Assembly: GCA_964657565.1 (NCBI GenBank)
Contig: CAZZVQ010000012.1
Span: 1-64,000 of the forward strand
Reading direction: 5' to 3'
DNA length: 64,000 nt
Origin: JAVVHH01 sp964657565
GTDB lineage: Bacteria > Pseudomonadota > Alphaproteobacteria > Acetobacterales > Acetobacteraceae
Below, one piece after another: positions 51,389 through 61,933 of this stretch (its first letter is position 1; each line of letters starts with the position of its first letter). The notes under the pieces were generated by a model that searched no databases, was not told the origin of the DNA, and was given only the letters and a program-made list of their open reading frames with translations. The position numbers and the translations under genes are program-made.

Positions 51389-52498
51389 ATGCCCCGACTG
51401 CACGCCCTCCCCGTCTGGCTCGCGGCGATCCTGCCGCTGGCCGCTCACGCCGCCGACAAGCCTGCCGCCCCCGTCTCCATCACCGTCACCGACAAGGGCT
51501 GCGTGCCCACGAACCTCGCGGTGTCGGCCGGGCGGACCACGTTCAGGATCAAGAATGAGAGCCATCGCGCCCTGGAATGGGAGATCCTGAACGGCGTCAG
51601 CGTCGTCGCCGAGCGGGAGAACATCCTGCCCGGCTTCACCCAGCCGCTGACCGCCACGCTCGCGCCCGGCGAGTATCAGATGACCTGTGGGTTGCTCAGC
51701 AATCCCAAGGGTGTGCTGAAAGTGTCGGGGACCACACAGGAAGCGATCGCCACCCCCGCGGAACTGGTCGAACCGATCGCACAGTATAAAGCGTACGTCA
51801 TCGCCGAGACGGACGCGCTGGTGACGGCCACCACGGCCTTCACCGCCGCTGTCAAGGCCGGCAATCTGGCGGAGGCCAAGCGCCTCTATGCCCCCGCCCG
51901 GATGCACTACGAGCGGATCGAGCCGATCGCCGAGTTGTTCGACGATCTCGACAAATCGATGGACTCCCGGGTCGACGATTTCGAGAAGAAGGACACCGAC
52001 CCGGCCTGGGCCGGCTTCCACCGCCTCGAACACGCACTCTGGGTCAAGCAATCCACCGCCGGCCTGCAGGCCACCGCCGACAAGCTGGCCGCCGACACGG
52101 CCGAACTCCGCACCCGGCTCGACACGCTGGTGCTGCCGCCGAAGGCCGTCGTGGGCGGGGCCGCGTCCCTGATCGAGGAGGTCGCCGCCAAGAAGATCAG
52201 CGGCGAGGAAGACCGGTATAGCCGCACCGACCTGTGGGATTTCCAGGCCAACATCGACGGCGCGCAGAAGGTGTTCGGCGTGCTCAAGCCGCTGGTGGAC
52301 GCGAAGGACCCCAAGCTGGTCGCCCGCGTGGACGGCAATTTCGCCCGCGTGGACGCGACGCTGGCGAAGTACAAGCAGGGCGAGGGCTTCGCGCCCTACG
52401 ACACGCTCTCCACCGCGGACAAGAATGCCCTCAAGCGCTCGATCACCGCCCTGGCCGAAGACCTGTCCACCCTGCGCGGCAAGCTGGGGGTCGAATGA
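51389..52498 (+). CDS. efeO: EfeO periplasmic iron-binding protein (cupredoxin-imelysin)
   Basis: A 369-residue exported protein. A signal peptide ends near LAAHAADK (residue about 22). A cupredoxin-like domain follows (VTDKGCVPTNLAVSAG, CGLLSNPKGVLKV) with a Cys where copper or iron would bind. The C-terminal half is an M75 peptidase/imelysin-like domain with the GFHRLEHALW motif (HxxE-type, about residue 210). EfeO is thought to bind iron in the periplasm and pass it to EfeU. Full family length. It sits between efeU and efeB. Confidence 0.93.
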   Translation: MPRLHALPVWLAAILPLAAHAADKPAAPVSITVTDKGCVPTNLAVSAGRTTFRIKNESHRALEWEILNGVSVVAERENILPGFTQPLTATLAPGEYQMTCGLLSNPKGVLKVSGTTQEAIATPAELVEPIAQYKAYVIAETDALVTATTAFTAAVKAGNLAEAKRLYAPARMHYERIEPIAELFDDLDKSMDSRVDDFEKKDTDPAWAGFHRLEHALWVKQSTAGLQATADKLAADTAELRTRLDTLVLPPKAVVGGAASLIEEVAAKKISGEEDRYSRTDLWDFQANIDGAQKVFGVLKPLVDAKDPKLVARVDGNFARVDATLAKYKQGEGFAPYDTLSTADKNALKRSITALAEDLSTLRGKLGVE

Positions 52499-52523
52499 AG
52501 GGCCGTCGCCAAGGAGGCCTCAC

Positions 52524-53759
52524 GTGACGCCGGGTCGCCGCGGCCTCCTGCTGGGCCTGGGCTCCGCCGGCGCCGCCGCTGCGGTCCGCGCCGCCACGCT
52601 CCCGGACAACCGACCCGCCCTGCCCGTCGAGGAGTCCGACGGCACCGACGACGTGGTTGCGTTCTATGGCCCGCATCAGGCCGGCATCACCACGCCACAG
52701 CCCGCCGCTTGCCTGCTCGCCGCCTTCGACGTGCTGGCCGACGACCGCGCCGAGCTGGCCGAGCTGTTCCGGCTGCTGACCGAGCGCTGCGCCTTCCTCA
52801 CCACCGGCGGTCCGGTGGCCGCGCTCGACCCGAAACTGCCCCCCGCCGATTCCGGCGTGCTCGGACCGCGCGTGTTTCCCGACGCGCTGAGCGTCACGGC
52901 CTCGGTCGGCGCCTCGCTGTTCGACGACCGCTTCGGCCTGCAGGCGGCGCGCCCGCGCGCGCTGATCCAGATGACCGGCTTCCCCAATGACGCGCTCGAC
53001 GCCGAGTATTGCCACGGCGACCTGCTGCTCCAGTTCAACGCCAACACCGCCGAGACCAACATCCACGCGCTGCGTGACATCCTGAAATCCATGCCCGAGC
53101 ACGTCGCCCTGCGCTGGAAGATGGAGGGCTTCCTGCCGCCCCACACGATCAAGAAGCAGGGCCGCGACACCGTGCGCAACCTGATGGGCTTCAAGGACGG
53201 CACCGCCAATTTGGACCCGCGCGACGGGGCGGTGATGGACCGCCTGATCTGGACCGGCGCCGGCGAGCCGCAATGGACGGCGGGCGGCAGCTACCACGTG
53301 GTGCGGCTGATCCGCATGCTGGTCGAGCGCTGGGATCGCACGCCGCTGGGCGAGCAGCAGACCATCTTCGGCCGCACCAAGGCGGAGGGTGCGCCGCTCG
53401 GCCTGGCGGGCGAGCATGACGTGCCCGACTATGCCGCCGACCCCCACGGCGCCGGCGTGCCGCTCGACGCGCACATCCGCTTGGCCAATCCGCGCAGCCC
53501 GGAGACGCAGACGAGCCTGATCCTGCGCCGCGCCTACAATTACTCCCGCGGCCTGACCAAGGCCGGGCAGCTCGACATGGGGCTGATCTTCGGCTGCTTC
53601 CAAGCCGACCTCGCGGCCGGGTTCCTCACCGTGCAGGACCGGCTGAACGGCGAGGCGCTGGAGGAATACATCAAGCCGTTCGGCGGCGGCTATTTCTTCG
53701 CGCTGCCGGGCGTCAAGGGACCGGGTGATACGCTCGCGCGCGCGCTGCTCGCGTCCTGA
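52524..53759 (+). CDS. efeB: EfeB Dyp-type heme peroxidase, Tat-exported
   Basis: A 411-residue dye-decolourising peroxidase. The N-terminus has a twin-arginine type signal (GRRGLLLGLGSAGAAAA) suited to export of folded heme protein. The Dyp fingerprint GFKDGTAN with its catalytic Asp lies near residue 220, and the C-terminal heme-side sequence includes RRAYNYSRG and GLIFGCFQADL. EfeB oxidises ferrous iron or releases iron from heme for EfeUO uptake. The GTG start at 52524 follows a strong AAGGAGG at six bases and gives the Tat signal; the earlier ATG at 52425 lies inside efeO. It is 25 bases after efeO. Confidence 0.92.
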   Translation: MTPGRRGLLLGLGSAGAAAAVRAATLPDNRPALPVEESDGTDDVVAFYGPHQAGITTPQPAACLLAAFDVLADDRAELAELFRLLTERCAFLTTGGPVAALDPKLPPADSGVLGPRVFPDALSVTASVGASLFDDRFGLQAARPRALIQMTGFPNDALDAEYCHGDLLLQFNANTAETNIHALRDILKSMPEHVALRWKMEGFLPPHTIKKQGRDTVRNLMGFKDGTANLDPRDGAVMDRLIWTGAGEPQWTAGGSYHVVRLIRMLVERWDRTPLGEQQTIFGRTKAEGAPLGLAGEHDVPDYAADPHGAGVPLDAHIRLANPRSPETQTSLILRRAYNYSRGLTKAGQLDMGLIFGCFQADLAAGFLTVQDRLNGEALEEYIKPFGGGYFFALPGVKGPGDTLARALLAS

Positions 53760-53868
53760 CCGAGAACGTCCAAACCGCCGCGCTTGTTCGCCGTCTCGAC
53801 GGTGTCGGGCGCCTATTGTTCGACCTCATGCCGTCCCGGTAGTGTGCCGGCAGCACCGGGGGAAACAC

Positions 53869-54945
53869 ATGCGTCACCACAAGATCGCCGCGATGGGCGG
53901 CGACGGGATCGGGCCGGAAGTCGTGGACGCCACGGTCGAGGTGCTGAGGGTCTGTGCCGAACGCGACGGCGGCTTCAGCCTCGACGTCCAGGATTTCGAC
54001 TGGGGCTCCGATTACTACAAGAAGCACGGCGTCATGATGCCGGCCGACGGCGCCGACCAGCTCCGCGGCTTCGACGCCATCCTGTTCGGCGCCGTCGGCG
54101 CGCCGGACATCCCCGACCACATCACGCTGTGGGGCCTGCGCCTGGCGATCTGCCAGCCGCTCGACCAATACGCCAACGTACGCCCGACCCGCATCCTGCC
54201 GGGCATCACCAGCCCGCTCCGCCACGTCTCCGGCCCCGAGCTGGACTGGGTGATCGTGCGCGAGAACTCCGAGGGCGAGTATTCCGGCGTCGGCGGCCGG
54301 GTGCACAAGGGCCTGCCGATCGAGGTGGCGACCGATGTCTCCATCATGACCCGGGCCGGCGTGCAGCGCATCATCCGCTACGCCTTCAGGCTGGCGCAAT
54401 CCCGCCCGCGCAAGCTGCTGACGGTGGTGACCAAGAGCAACGCGCAGCGCCACGCGATGGTCATGTGGGACGAGATCGCCGCCGAGGTGGCGGCCGAGTT
54501 CCCGGACGTGACCTGGGACAAGATGCTGGTCGACGCCATGACCATGCGCATGGTCATCAAGCCGGAAACGCTCGACACCATCGTCGCCACCAACCTGCAC
54601 GCCGACATCCTGTCCGACCTGGCCGCCGCCCTGGCCGGCTCGCTCGGCATCGCGCCGACGGCAAACCTCAACCCGGAGCGCGAGGCGCCCTCGATGTTCG
54701 AGCCGATCCACGGCTCCGCCTTCGACATCACCGGCAAGGGCGTCGCCAACCCGGTGGCGACCTTCTGGACCGCCTCGATGATGCTGGAACACCTGGGCGA
54801 GACATCCGCCGCGACCCGGCTGATGAAAGCCGTCGAACGCGTCACCGCCGACCCGTCCCTGCACACCCCCGACCTCGGCGGCAAAGCGACGACGAAGCAA
54901 GTAACGGCCGCCGTCTGCGAAGCACTGCGCAGCGCCAACGAGTAG
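53869..54945 (+). CDS. Tartrate dehydrogenase/D-malate dehydrogenase
   Basis: A 358-residue NAD-dependent beta-hydroxyacid oxidative decarboxylase of the IPMDH/ICDH family. Seen: GGDGIGPEVV at the N-terminus, WGLRLAICQPLDQYANVRP (the substrate-loop arginine of the tartrate/malate group), IVRENSEGEYSG, the metal and catalytic region VDAMTMRMV with KSNAQRHAM, and the NAD-binding FEPIHGSAFDI. The sequence is closer to TTUC/DmlA-type tartrate or D-malate dehydrogenase than to LeuB. ATG 53869 follows GGGGGAAA. It lies 109 bases after efeB and may be a separate unit. Confidence 0.88.
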   Translation: MRHHKIAAMGGDGIGPEVVDATVEVLRVCAERDGGFSLDVQDFDWGSDYYKKHGVMMPADGADQLRGFDAILFGAVGAPDIPDHITLWGLRLAICQPLDQYANVRPTRILPGITSPLRHVSGPELDWVIVRENSEGEYSGVGGRVHKGLPIEVATDVSIMTRAGVQRIIRYAFRLAQSRPRKLLTVVTKSNAQRHAMVMWDEIAAEVAAEFPDVTWDKMLVDAMTMRMVIKPETLDTIVATNLHADILSDLAAALAGSLGIAPTANLNPEREAPSMFEPIHGSAFDITGKGVANPVATFWTASMMLEHLGETSAATRLMKAVERVTADPSLHTPDLGGKATTKQVTAAVCEALRSANE

Positions 54946-54956
54946 GCGACTGCCCT

Positions 54957-55004
54957 TGGTGGGCTGAAGCNNNNNNNNNNCGTAGGGTGGGCTTCAGCCC
55001 ACCA
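54957..55004. repeat. REP-like inverted repeat spanning a 10-N gap, terminator
   Basis: TGGTGGGCTGAAGC (54957-54970) and GCTTCAGCCCACCA (54991-55004) are perfect 14-base inverted repeats around 10 Ns (54971-54980). The right arm is itself a palindrome (GGTGGGCT-TC-AGCCCACC). This is the common proteobacterial REP type, in two inverted copies. The gap probably results from the strong hairpin or high copy number. It lies between the convergent dehydrogenase and acetyltransferase genes and could terminate both. Confidence 0.7.
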
Positions 55005-55009
55005 CAACG

Positions 55010-55465
55010 TCAGCCCAGCGTCTTCACCATGTAGACCCGCTTCAATCCCTTCTCCTCGACCCGGTGCGTCTCCGCGTAACCGAGCCGCGCATACAGGGCG
55101 ATGTTCTCCGTCATCGCCTCGTTCGTGTAGAGCTTGATGCGCTCATACCCTGCCTCGCGAGCGGACCGCTCGGCGAACTGCAGCAGCGTGCGACCCAGCC
55201 CGGCCCCTTGCCCCTCGGGTGCGACGGCGACGTTGTCCAGCAGCATCGCATCCGTCTCCGGGATCAGCACGAGGATCGCCAGCACGGTGCCGCCCCTGTC
55301 GATGACATAGACCCGGCCAGCGCCGATCAGGGCGGCGTAATCGTCCAGCATCGGCCCTGGCTCACGGCCGATGCGGCTCACATACGGGGTGTAGGCGCGC
55401 CGGACGAGATCCTCGACGGCATGGGCGTCATTCAATGTCGCGGGGCGGGGCTGCATCCAAGCCAT
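55010..55465 (-). CDS. GNAT-family N-acetyltransferase
   Basis: A 151-residue acetyl-CoA-dependent acetyltransferase. The GNAT core is visible: DNVAVAPEGQGAGLGRTLL carries the acetyl-CoA pyrophosphate loop (Q/RxxGxG/A), followed by the helix and LYTNEAMTENIALYARLGY, and a C-terminal strand VYMVKTL. Complete domain length. The substrate cannot be told from sequence. It is divergent from the DUF3750 gene with only 37 bases between starts, and its stop lies next to the REP-like repeat. Confidence 0.88.
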   Translation of the reverse strand: MAWMQPRPATLNDAHAVEDLVRRAYTPYVSRIGREPGPMLDDYAALIGAGRVYVIDRGGTVLAILVLIPETDAMLLDNVAVAPEGQGAGLGRTLLQFAERSAREAGYERIKLYTNEAMTENIALYARLGYAETHRVEEKGLKRVYMVKTLG

Positions 55466-55502
55466 GGTGGCACGACGGCGTCAGCAGCACCATTTGCCGG
55501 CA

Positions 55503-56261
55503 ATGTCTGCCGTCAAGCTCATCATCGTCCTGTTCGCCCTGTTCTACGTGGCGCCCCTCGCGATCTCGGCATTCCTCTACTGGCGGACCGGCATCGGCGG
55601 CGAGTGGTGGACCGCCGATCGATCGAGCGCCGGGCTGCTGCCGCCGGCGATGGTGCGGGTGTTCGCCGCCCCCACCGTGAGCTGGCGCGGCATCTTCGCG
55701 GTGCATTGCTGGATCGTGCTCAAGTCCGAGGGCGCGTCCGCCTACACCCGCTACGACTACACCGCCTGGGGCGCGCCGATCCGCCGCAACGGGTTCGAGC
55801 CGGATGGGCGCTGGTTCGGCAGCGTGCCCGAGACCGTCTTCGCCGCCGACGGCCCGGCCGCCGGCGCCCTGATCCCGCGCCTGCAGGCCGCGATCGACGC
55901 CTACCGATTCCGCAACGTCGGCGACTACCACGCCTGGCCCGGCCCGAACTCGAACACCTTCGTCGCCGCCGTGTTCGACGCCACGCCGGAGATCAAGGTC
56001 GCGCTGCCGCCGAACGCGATCGGCAAGGACTACCCCTATGACGGCCGCTGGCTGCGCCCGACGCCCTCGGGCACCGGCGTGCAACTGACGCTCGGCGGTT
56101 ACGCGGGCATCACGCTGGCCTGGGTGGAGGGCATCGAGATCAACATCCTGGCCGCGGTCGCCGGGATCGACCTCCGTCAGCCGGCGATCAAGCTGCCTGG
56201 CTTGGGCCGGATCGGCTTAGGAACGACAGCAGCACCCGATCGAATGCTGGCTGCTCGGTGA
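55503..56261 (+). CDS. DUF3750 family protein
   Basis: A 252-residue protein with one N-terminal membrane helix (LIIVLFALFYVAPLAISAFLYW). A conserved domain resembling DUF3750 follows, with SWRGIFAVHCWIVLK, RWFGSVPETVF, NVGDYHAWPGPNSNTFVA and GIEINILAAVAGIDL. The His and Asn-rich GPNSNTF segment looks like a binding or catalytic site, but no function is known to me. ATG 55503 is used, since it begins directly with the membrane helix. The last 74 bases overlap the 3' end of rutD on the opposite strand. Confidence 0.75.
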   Translation: MSAVKLIIVLFALFYVAPLAISAFLYWRTGIGGEWWTADRSSAGLLPPAMVRVFAAPTVSWRGIFAVHCWIVLKSEGASAYTRYDYTAWGAPIRRNGFEPDGRWFGSVPETVFAADGPAAGALIPRLQAAIDAYRFRNVGDYHAWPGPNSNTFVAAVFDATPEIKVALPPNAIGKDYPYDGRWLRPTPSGTGVQLTLGGYAGITLAWVEGIEINILAAVAGIDLRQPAIKLPGLGRIGLGTTAAPDRMLAAR

Positions 56262-56976
56262 CGTTGCAGGCGTGCCCGCCGCCGGGCATCAGCTCGAGCA
56301 TGGCGCCCGGGATCGCCGCCGCCAGCGCCTCGGAGGCCGTGTAGGGCACCAGCACGTCGTCCCGTGCCGCGATGACCAGCGTGGGGGTGCGGATGTCGGC
56401 CAGACGGTCGGTGATGTCGAACGCTTTGAGGGCGGCGATCCGCGTCAGGAGCGTGTTGCGGCCCTGGAAGTGGGCGAGCCCATGCGCCTCCTCGGCCGCG
56501 ACCCGCTCGGCGTTCGCGGACAGCCAGGCGGCGGGATACAGGAAGATGGGCTGCGCCTGCACATAGGCCTCGGGACCGCCGACATCGAGCAACCGGCGGC
56601 GGACCGCGAAGCAGCGCGCCGTGTGCGAGTCCAGCCGCGCCCACCCGTTCACCACGACCAGCGAGCGGAGCAGTCCGGGATACCGCACCGCCAATTCCAG
56701 CCCCACCAACCCACCCAGCGCATGCCCGACGAAATGCGCCGGCCCGGTCACGCCCAGGATCGCCGCACAATCCTCGGCCATGTCGGCGATGCTCGTGTTG
56801 GGCGCTCCCGCATTCGCGCCGGTCCCGCGCTGGTCGTACAGCACCGGCCCGAACGCCGGGGTCAGCGCGGCAAGCTGCGGCGCCCAATACGCGCCGGCGC
56901 CGCCCAGCCCGGCCGAGAACAGTACCGGCGGCGCGCCGGCCGCGCCGTGAACCGTGTAGCGGAGCTCAACCGACAT
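56188..56976 (-). CDS. rutD: RutD, pyrimidine-utilisation aminoacrylate hydrolase-like
   Basis: A 262-residue alpha/beta hydrolase-fold protein. It closely follows E. coli RutD: FSAGLGGAGAYW, VLYDQRGTGAN, FVGHALGGLVGLELA, VVNGWARLDSHT and GGHACNVT near the end. The nucleophile elbow is GHALGG, with Ala in place of the usual Ser, which is also the RutD pattern. RutD speeds hydrolysis of aminoacrylate from uracil breakdown. ATG 56976 lies inside the end of rutC (11-base overlap). The gene ends the rutABCD unit. Confidence 0.9.
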   Translation of the reverse strand: MSVELRYTVHGAAGAPPVLFSAGLGGAGAYWAPQLAALTPAFGPVLYDQRGTGANAGAPNTSIADMAEDCAAILGVTGPAHFVGHALGGLVGLELAVRYPGLLRSLVVVNGWARLDSHTARCFAVRRRLLDVGGPEAYVQAQPIFLYPAAWLSANAERVAAEEAHGLAHFQGRNTLLTRIAALKAFDITDRLADIRTPTLVIAARDDVLVPYTASEALAAAIPGAMLELMPGGGHACNVTEQPAFDRVLLSFLSRSGPSQAA

Positions 56977-57349
56977 GGGCGGTGGTGGCGATCTCCACCA
57001 GCGCGTCCGGCTTGACCAAACCACACTGGATGCAGAAGCGGGCCGGCTTATCGCCCGGGAAGAACTCGGCGTAGACCGCGTTGATGGCGGCGTAATTGGC
57101 CCAATCAGTAATAAAAATCTGGTTGAACGTGACGTCCGCCATGGTCCCGCCGGCCGCCTCGACCACACCCTGGATGGTGGTCAGCACGTGCCGCGTCTGC
57201 GCCGCGGCGTCGCCGACATGGACCACGTTGTTGTCCTTGTCGAACGGCAGCGTGCCGGACACATACACCACGCCATCCGCCTTCGCGCCCGGCGAGTAGG
57301 GCGCCAGCGGCTTGCCGGAGCCTTCGGGAATGATCGGGGTCATGGGCAT
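56966..57349 (-). CDS. rutC: RutC, Rid-family aminoacrylate deaminase
   Basis: A 127-residue YjgF/YER057c/UK114 (Rid) family trimeric deaminase. Seen: IIPEGSGKPLAPYSPGAKAD, VVYVSGTLPFD, GTMADVTFNQIFITDW and PARFCIQCGLVKPDALVEI, which match RutC. It releases ammonia from peroxy-/aminoacrylate in the Rut pathway. The start ATG overlaps the rutB stop as TGATG; a second ATG two codons on is possible. The length fits E. coli RutC (128). Confidence 0.93.
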   Translation of the reverse strand: MPMTPIIPEGSGKPLAPYSPGAKADGVVYVSGTLPFDKDNNVVHVGDAAAQTRHVLTTIQGVVEAAGGTMADVTFNQIFITDWANYAAINAVYAEFFPGDKPARFCIQCGLVKPDALVEIATTAHVG

Positions 57350-58047
57350 CAGGCCGCCGCCGGGGTTTGCCGCACGCTGCCGCAGAAATCGGCAACCGTC
57401 GCGGTCCAGCCGAAGAACGTCTCGATATTGTACTCCGCGGCCTGCCGCGTGAAATCCGGCCCGGCATGGTTGACGGCGTCGCGCAGCATCACGGCGAAAT
57501 ACTCCAAATGGAACGCGTCGCGCAGGGTGGATTCCACGCACACGTTGGTGGCCACGCCGGTGAACACCAGCGTGCGGATGTTGCGCGCCCGCAGCATCGA
57601 GTCGAGCGCGGTGTTGAAGAAGGCGCTGTAGCGCGGCTTGGGTACCACGATGTCGCCGGGCTGCGGCTGCAGCGCGTCGACCAGCGCGTAGTCCCACCCG
57701 CCCTTGGCCAGCAGTGTGCCCGCCAGCTCCGGCCGGGCGCGCATGGTCTTCAGCGCGTTGGATTTGTGCCAGTTGGGCGAGCCCGGCCCGCCCGCCTCCT
57801 GATAGGCCGGGTCCCAGCCGTTCTGGAAGAACACGATCGTCATGCCCGCATCCCGCGCCGCCGCGATCGCGGTCGTGACATGCTCGATGCAGGCGGCCGC
57901 GCCCGACACGTCGAACCCGGCCTTGTCCAGATAGCCCCCGGGCGACGCGTAGGCGTTCTGCATGTCCACCACGACCAGGGCGGACTGGGCCAAGTCGAGG
58001 CCGATCGGCTCCGGCCGGGCCGGCATGGTGACGCTGGTCATGGTCAT
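57349..58047 (-). CDS. rutB: RutB, ureidoacrylate amidohydrolase
   Basis: A 232-residue isochorismatase-like hydrolase that splits ureidoacrylate to carbamate and aminoacrylate. Catalytic elements are visible: Asp in ALVVVDMQNAY, Lys in VPKPRYSAFFNT, and the nucleophile Cys in VFTGVATNVCVESTLRD. The length equals E. coli RutB (230). A GGAGA precedes the start, which overlaps the rutA stop as ATGA. It is the second gene of the rut unit. Confidence 0.94.
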   Translation of the reverse strand: MTMTSVTMPARPEPIGLDLAQSALVVVDMQNAYASPGGYLDKAGFDVSGAAACIEHVTTAIAAARDAGMTIVFFQNGWDPAYQEAGGPGSPNWHKSNALKTMRARPELAGTLLAKGGWDYALVDALQPQPGDIVVPKPRYSAFFNTALDSMLRARNIRTLVFTGVATNVCVESTLRDAFHLEYFAVMLRDAVNHAGPDFTRQAAEYNIETFFGWTATVADFCGSVRQTPAAA

Positions 58048-59126
58048 GCAATCTCCTTCAACTGTGCCTGGCGGCACCGCATCAGCGGCTGGATCTGCGT
58101 GCCGAACGCCTCCGTCCCCACCACGAAATCGTCGAAGCACAGGAGCACGCCGCCCAGGCCCGGCACCGCGGCCAGCGCGTCCAGCATCCCCGCGACCTGC
58201 GCATACGACCCGACCAGCGTGCCCATATTGAGGTTCACCGCGGACGTGGGGTCGGCGAGCTGGCGGACATTGGTGTCGCCGCCGGAACTCGTATCCGCCG
58301 CCGCCTGATCCGTCAGCCACGCCAGCGCCGCGTCGTCCTTGCCCTCCTTGTACGATTCCCAGCGGGAACGCGCATCGGCCTCCGTGTCGCCGGCGATGAT
58401 CATGAACAGCGCATACACGCCGACCTTCCGCCCCGCCGCCTGGGCCGCCGCCGCCGTGCGCGCCACGGCGGGGGCCAACGCCGCGGGCGTGTTGACGCCC
58501 TGCCCGAGGCAGAAATTATAGTCGGCGTGCCGGGCGGTGAAGGCCAGGCCGGCGTTGCTCTGCCCGGCGCAGATCAGCTCGATCTTGCGCGACGGGCGTG
58601 GGCTGACCCGGCAATCGTCCATCTGGAAGAACTCGCCCTTCAGGTCGCTGCGCCCGGTTTCCCACAGCTCCGTCAGGATCTGCGCATACTCCGCCAGATA
58701 GTCGTAGCGGCGGGCGAAATGGCTGTCGCCGGGCCACAGCCCCATCTGCGAATACTCCGGCCGCTGCCAGCCGGTGACGAGGTTGAGCCCGAAGCGGCCG
58801 CCGGAAATGGAGTCGATCGTCACCGCCATGCGCGCCGCGATCGCCGGCGGCACCACCAGCGTCGCCGCCGTGGCGAACAGCTTGATCCGTGTCGTCACCG
58901 CCGCGAGCCCGGCCATCAGCGTGAAGGATTCCAGGTTGTGGTCCCAGAACTCGGTCTCGCCGCCGAAGCCGCGCAGCTTGATCATGGAGAGCACGAAGTC
59001 GAGCCCGTGCCGCTCCGCCGCCAGCGTGACGGTCTTGTTGAGCGCGAAGCTCGGCATGTATTGCGGCGAATTGCGCGAGATCAGCCAGCCATTGTTGCCG
59101 ATCGGGATGAAAACGCCGACTTCCAT
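58044..59126 (-). CDS. rutA: RutA, pyrimidine monooxygenase
   Basis: A 360-residue luciferase-like flavin monooxygenase that opens the uracil ring. Family hallmarks are seen: FIPIGNNGWLIS, RHGLDFVLSMIKLRGFGG, SISGGRFGLNLVTGWQRPEY and LKGEFFQMDDCRVSPRPSR. ATG 59126 starts the conserved MEVGVFIPIG; the open frame extends to 59165. It begins 35 bases after the end of the ABC permease gene on the same strand, so it is probably cotranscribed with the transporter. No flavin reductase RutF gene is found nearby. Confidence 0.94.
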   Translation of the reverse strand: MEVGVFIPIGNNGWLISRNSPQYMPSFALNKTVTLAAERHGLDFVLSMIKLRGFGGETEFWDHNLESFTLMAGLAAVTTRIKLFATAATLVVPPAIAARMAVTIDSISGGRFGLNLVTGWQRPEYSQMGLWPGDSHFARRYDYLAEYAQILTELWETGRSDLKGEFFQMDDCRVSPRPSRKIELICAGQSNAGLAFTARHADYNFCLGQGVNTPAALAPAVARTAAAAQAAGRKVGVYALFMIIAGDTEADARSRWESYKEGKDDAALAWLTDQAAADTSSGGDTNVRQLADPTSAVNLNMGTLVGSYAQVAGMLDALAAVPGLGGVLLCFDDFVVGTEAFGTQIQPLMRCRQAQLKEIA

Positions 59127-59161
59127 GCATCGATCTCCACTATGCCGCGCGGCAGGCGCCA

Positions 59162-60789
59162 TCACCCCAACACCCGCCCATCGCGTCCCGACAGACGAAA
59201 GGCGCTATAGACCAGCACCGCCGTTACCCCCAGCAAGATCGAGGCCAACGCCGAGGCGGTGCCGTATTCGCCATCCAGCACCAGTAGATAGATGCTGACC
59301 GGCATCGTCACCGTGCTGCCCACGTAGAGCACCAGCGAGGACGACAGCTCGTTCATAGCGGTCACGAAGCTCATCATGGCGCCAGCCACGATGCCGGGCA
59401 TGATCAACGGCACGGTGATGCGCAGGAAGGCACGCGCCGGGTGGTCGCCGAGGCTGATCGCCGCTTGCTCCAGGCTGGGGCTGAGTTGGCCGAGGGCGGC
59501 GGTGGTGGCCCGGGTCGCGTAGGGCAGGCGGCGGATCAGCACGGCCAGCACGATGATCGCGCCGGTGCCGCCGAGAATGCCGTTGAAGCTCTCGAGGAAG
59601 GCGATGCCCATCACGATCCCGGGCACGATATAGGGTAAGACCAATACGGATTCGTAGGCGGAGGCGAGCACGGTGCGGCGGCGGGCGACGACGTAGCCGG
59701 TGGCGACCCCGACCACGACGATCCCCGCTACCGCGATCGAGGAGAACAGCAGCGAGTTGCCGATCGCCTGCGGCACCGTGCGCAACACCCTGGCATAGCT
59801 CTGCAGCCCGAAACCGCCGGTGAAGACCGGCCCGCTCGTGCGGCGGAACGAGAACACCACCACCACCAGGCTCGGCAACGCCCCGAGCCCCACGATCGCA
59901 TACGCCAAGGCGTGCACCCGCACAGCGCGCCAGCCGCGCGGCCGGATCGCGGTGCGCTCCCGGCTGGTCTGGCCGCCGGTGGCGACCCGGCGGGACAGCC
60001 GGCGCTGCACCGTGACCAGGGCGACCGAGATGACGAGCAGCACGGCGCTCATGGCGGACGCCAGCCCCGGATTGCCGCCCATCTCGGAGGCGAACAGCAC
60101 GAACGCCTCCGTCGCCAGCATCGAAAACCCGCGGCCGATCAGCCGCGGCGTGCCGAAATCGGCGATCGACAGCACGAACGCCAGCAGCGCCCCGGCCGAG
60201 ACCGCCGGCGCCAGCAGCGGCAGCGTGACGGTGGCGAACCGGCGCGCCGGCGACATGCCCAGGCTCTCGGCGGCTTCCTCGAGCGCCGGGTTGATGGCGC
60301 GGAACCCGGCCGACGCCAGCAGGAACACGTTGGGGAAGAATTTCAGGCTGAACACCATGATCACGCCCGCGGCGCCGTAGAGCGGCGGGATGCCGATGCC
60401 CACCCCGGCCAGCGCGTTGCGCGCCGCGCCGTTGGCGCCGAACAGCACGATCCAGGCATAGGCGCCGATGAACGGCGGCGTGCACAGCCCGATGATCGCG
60501 AGCGTGAAGATCAGGCTGGCGCCGCGCAGCCGGTATCGGGTCATGAGATGCGCCAGCGTCACCCCCAGCACGGTGGCACCGACCATGCCGCCCACGCCGC
60601 CGACGACGCTGTTGCCCAGCGCCCGAAGATAACGCGGCCGTTCCAGGATGGTGGCGTAATTGGCGAGCGTCCACGTGCCGGTGTCGTTGTCGAGCAGGCT
60701 GGCACGCAGCACGGAGGCGAGCGGGTAGAGCAGCAGTACGCCCACCACCGCCCATCCCAGCAGCAGAACGAGGCTCGATCCCCGCAGTT

Positions 60790-60793
<4 letters not shown>
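59162..60793 (-). CDS. Fbp-type ABC transporter permease (fused double permease)
   Basis: A 543-residue inner-membrane protein with two BPD_transp_1 halves, about twelve helices, as in FbpB/AfuB. Both EAA coupling loops are visible: EEAAESLGMSPARRFATVTLPLL in the first half and EQAAISLGDHPARAFLRITVPLI in the second. The GTG start at 60791-60793 overlaps the ATPase stop (GTGA). The gene leads into rutABCD 35 bases downstream, which suggests that the importer supplies pyrimidines or related compounds, although the family is best known for ferric iron, phosphonate or polyamine uptake. Confidence 0.9.
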
Positions 60794-61848
<1,055 letters not shown>

Positions 61849-61933
61849 TTCCCTGCCCCTCCGCAGCCCCCGCGACTTTACGGGGCCGCACGCGGCCAGC
61901 AAGATCGCGGCGAGACGGGCGGGAGAACGGGCG

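Noticed and set aside
56966..58051. 361-codon single frame spanning rutB and rutC
   Set aside because: The first two thirds are an out-of-frame reading of rutB; only the last 127 codons are the real RutC.
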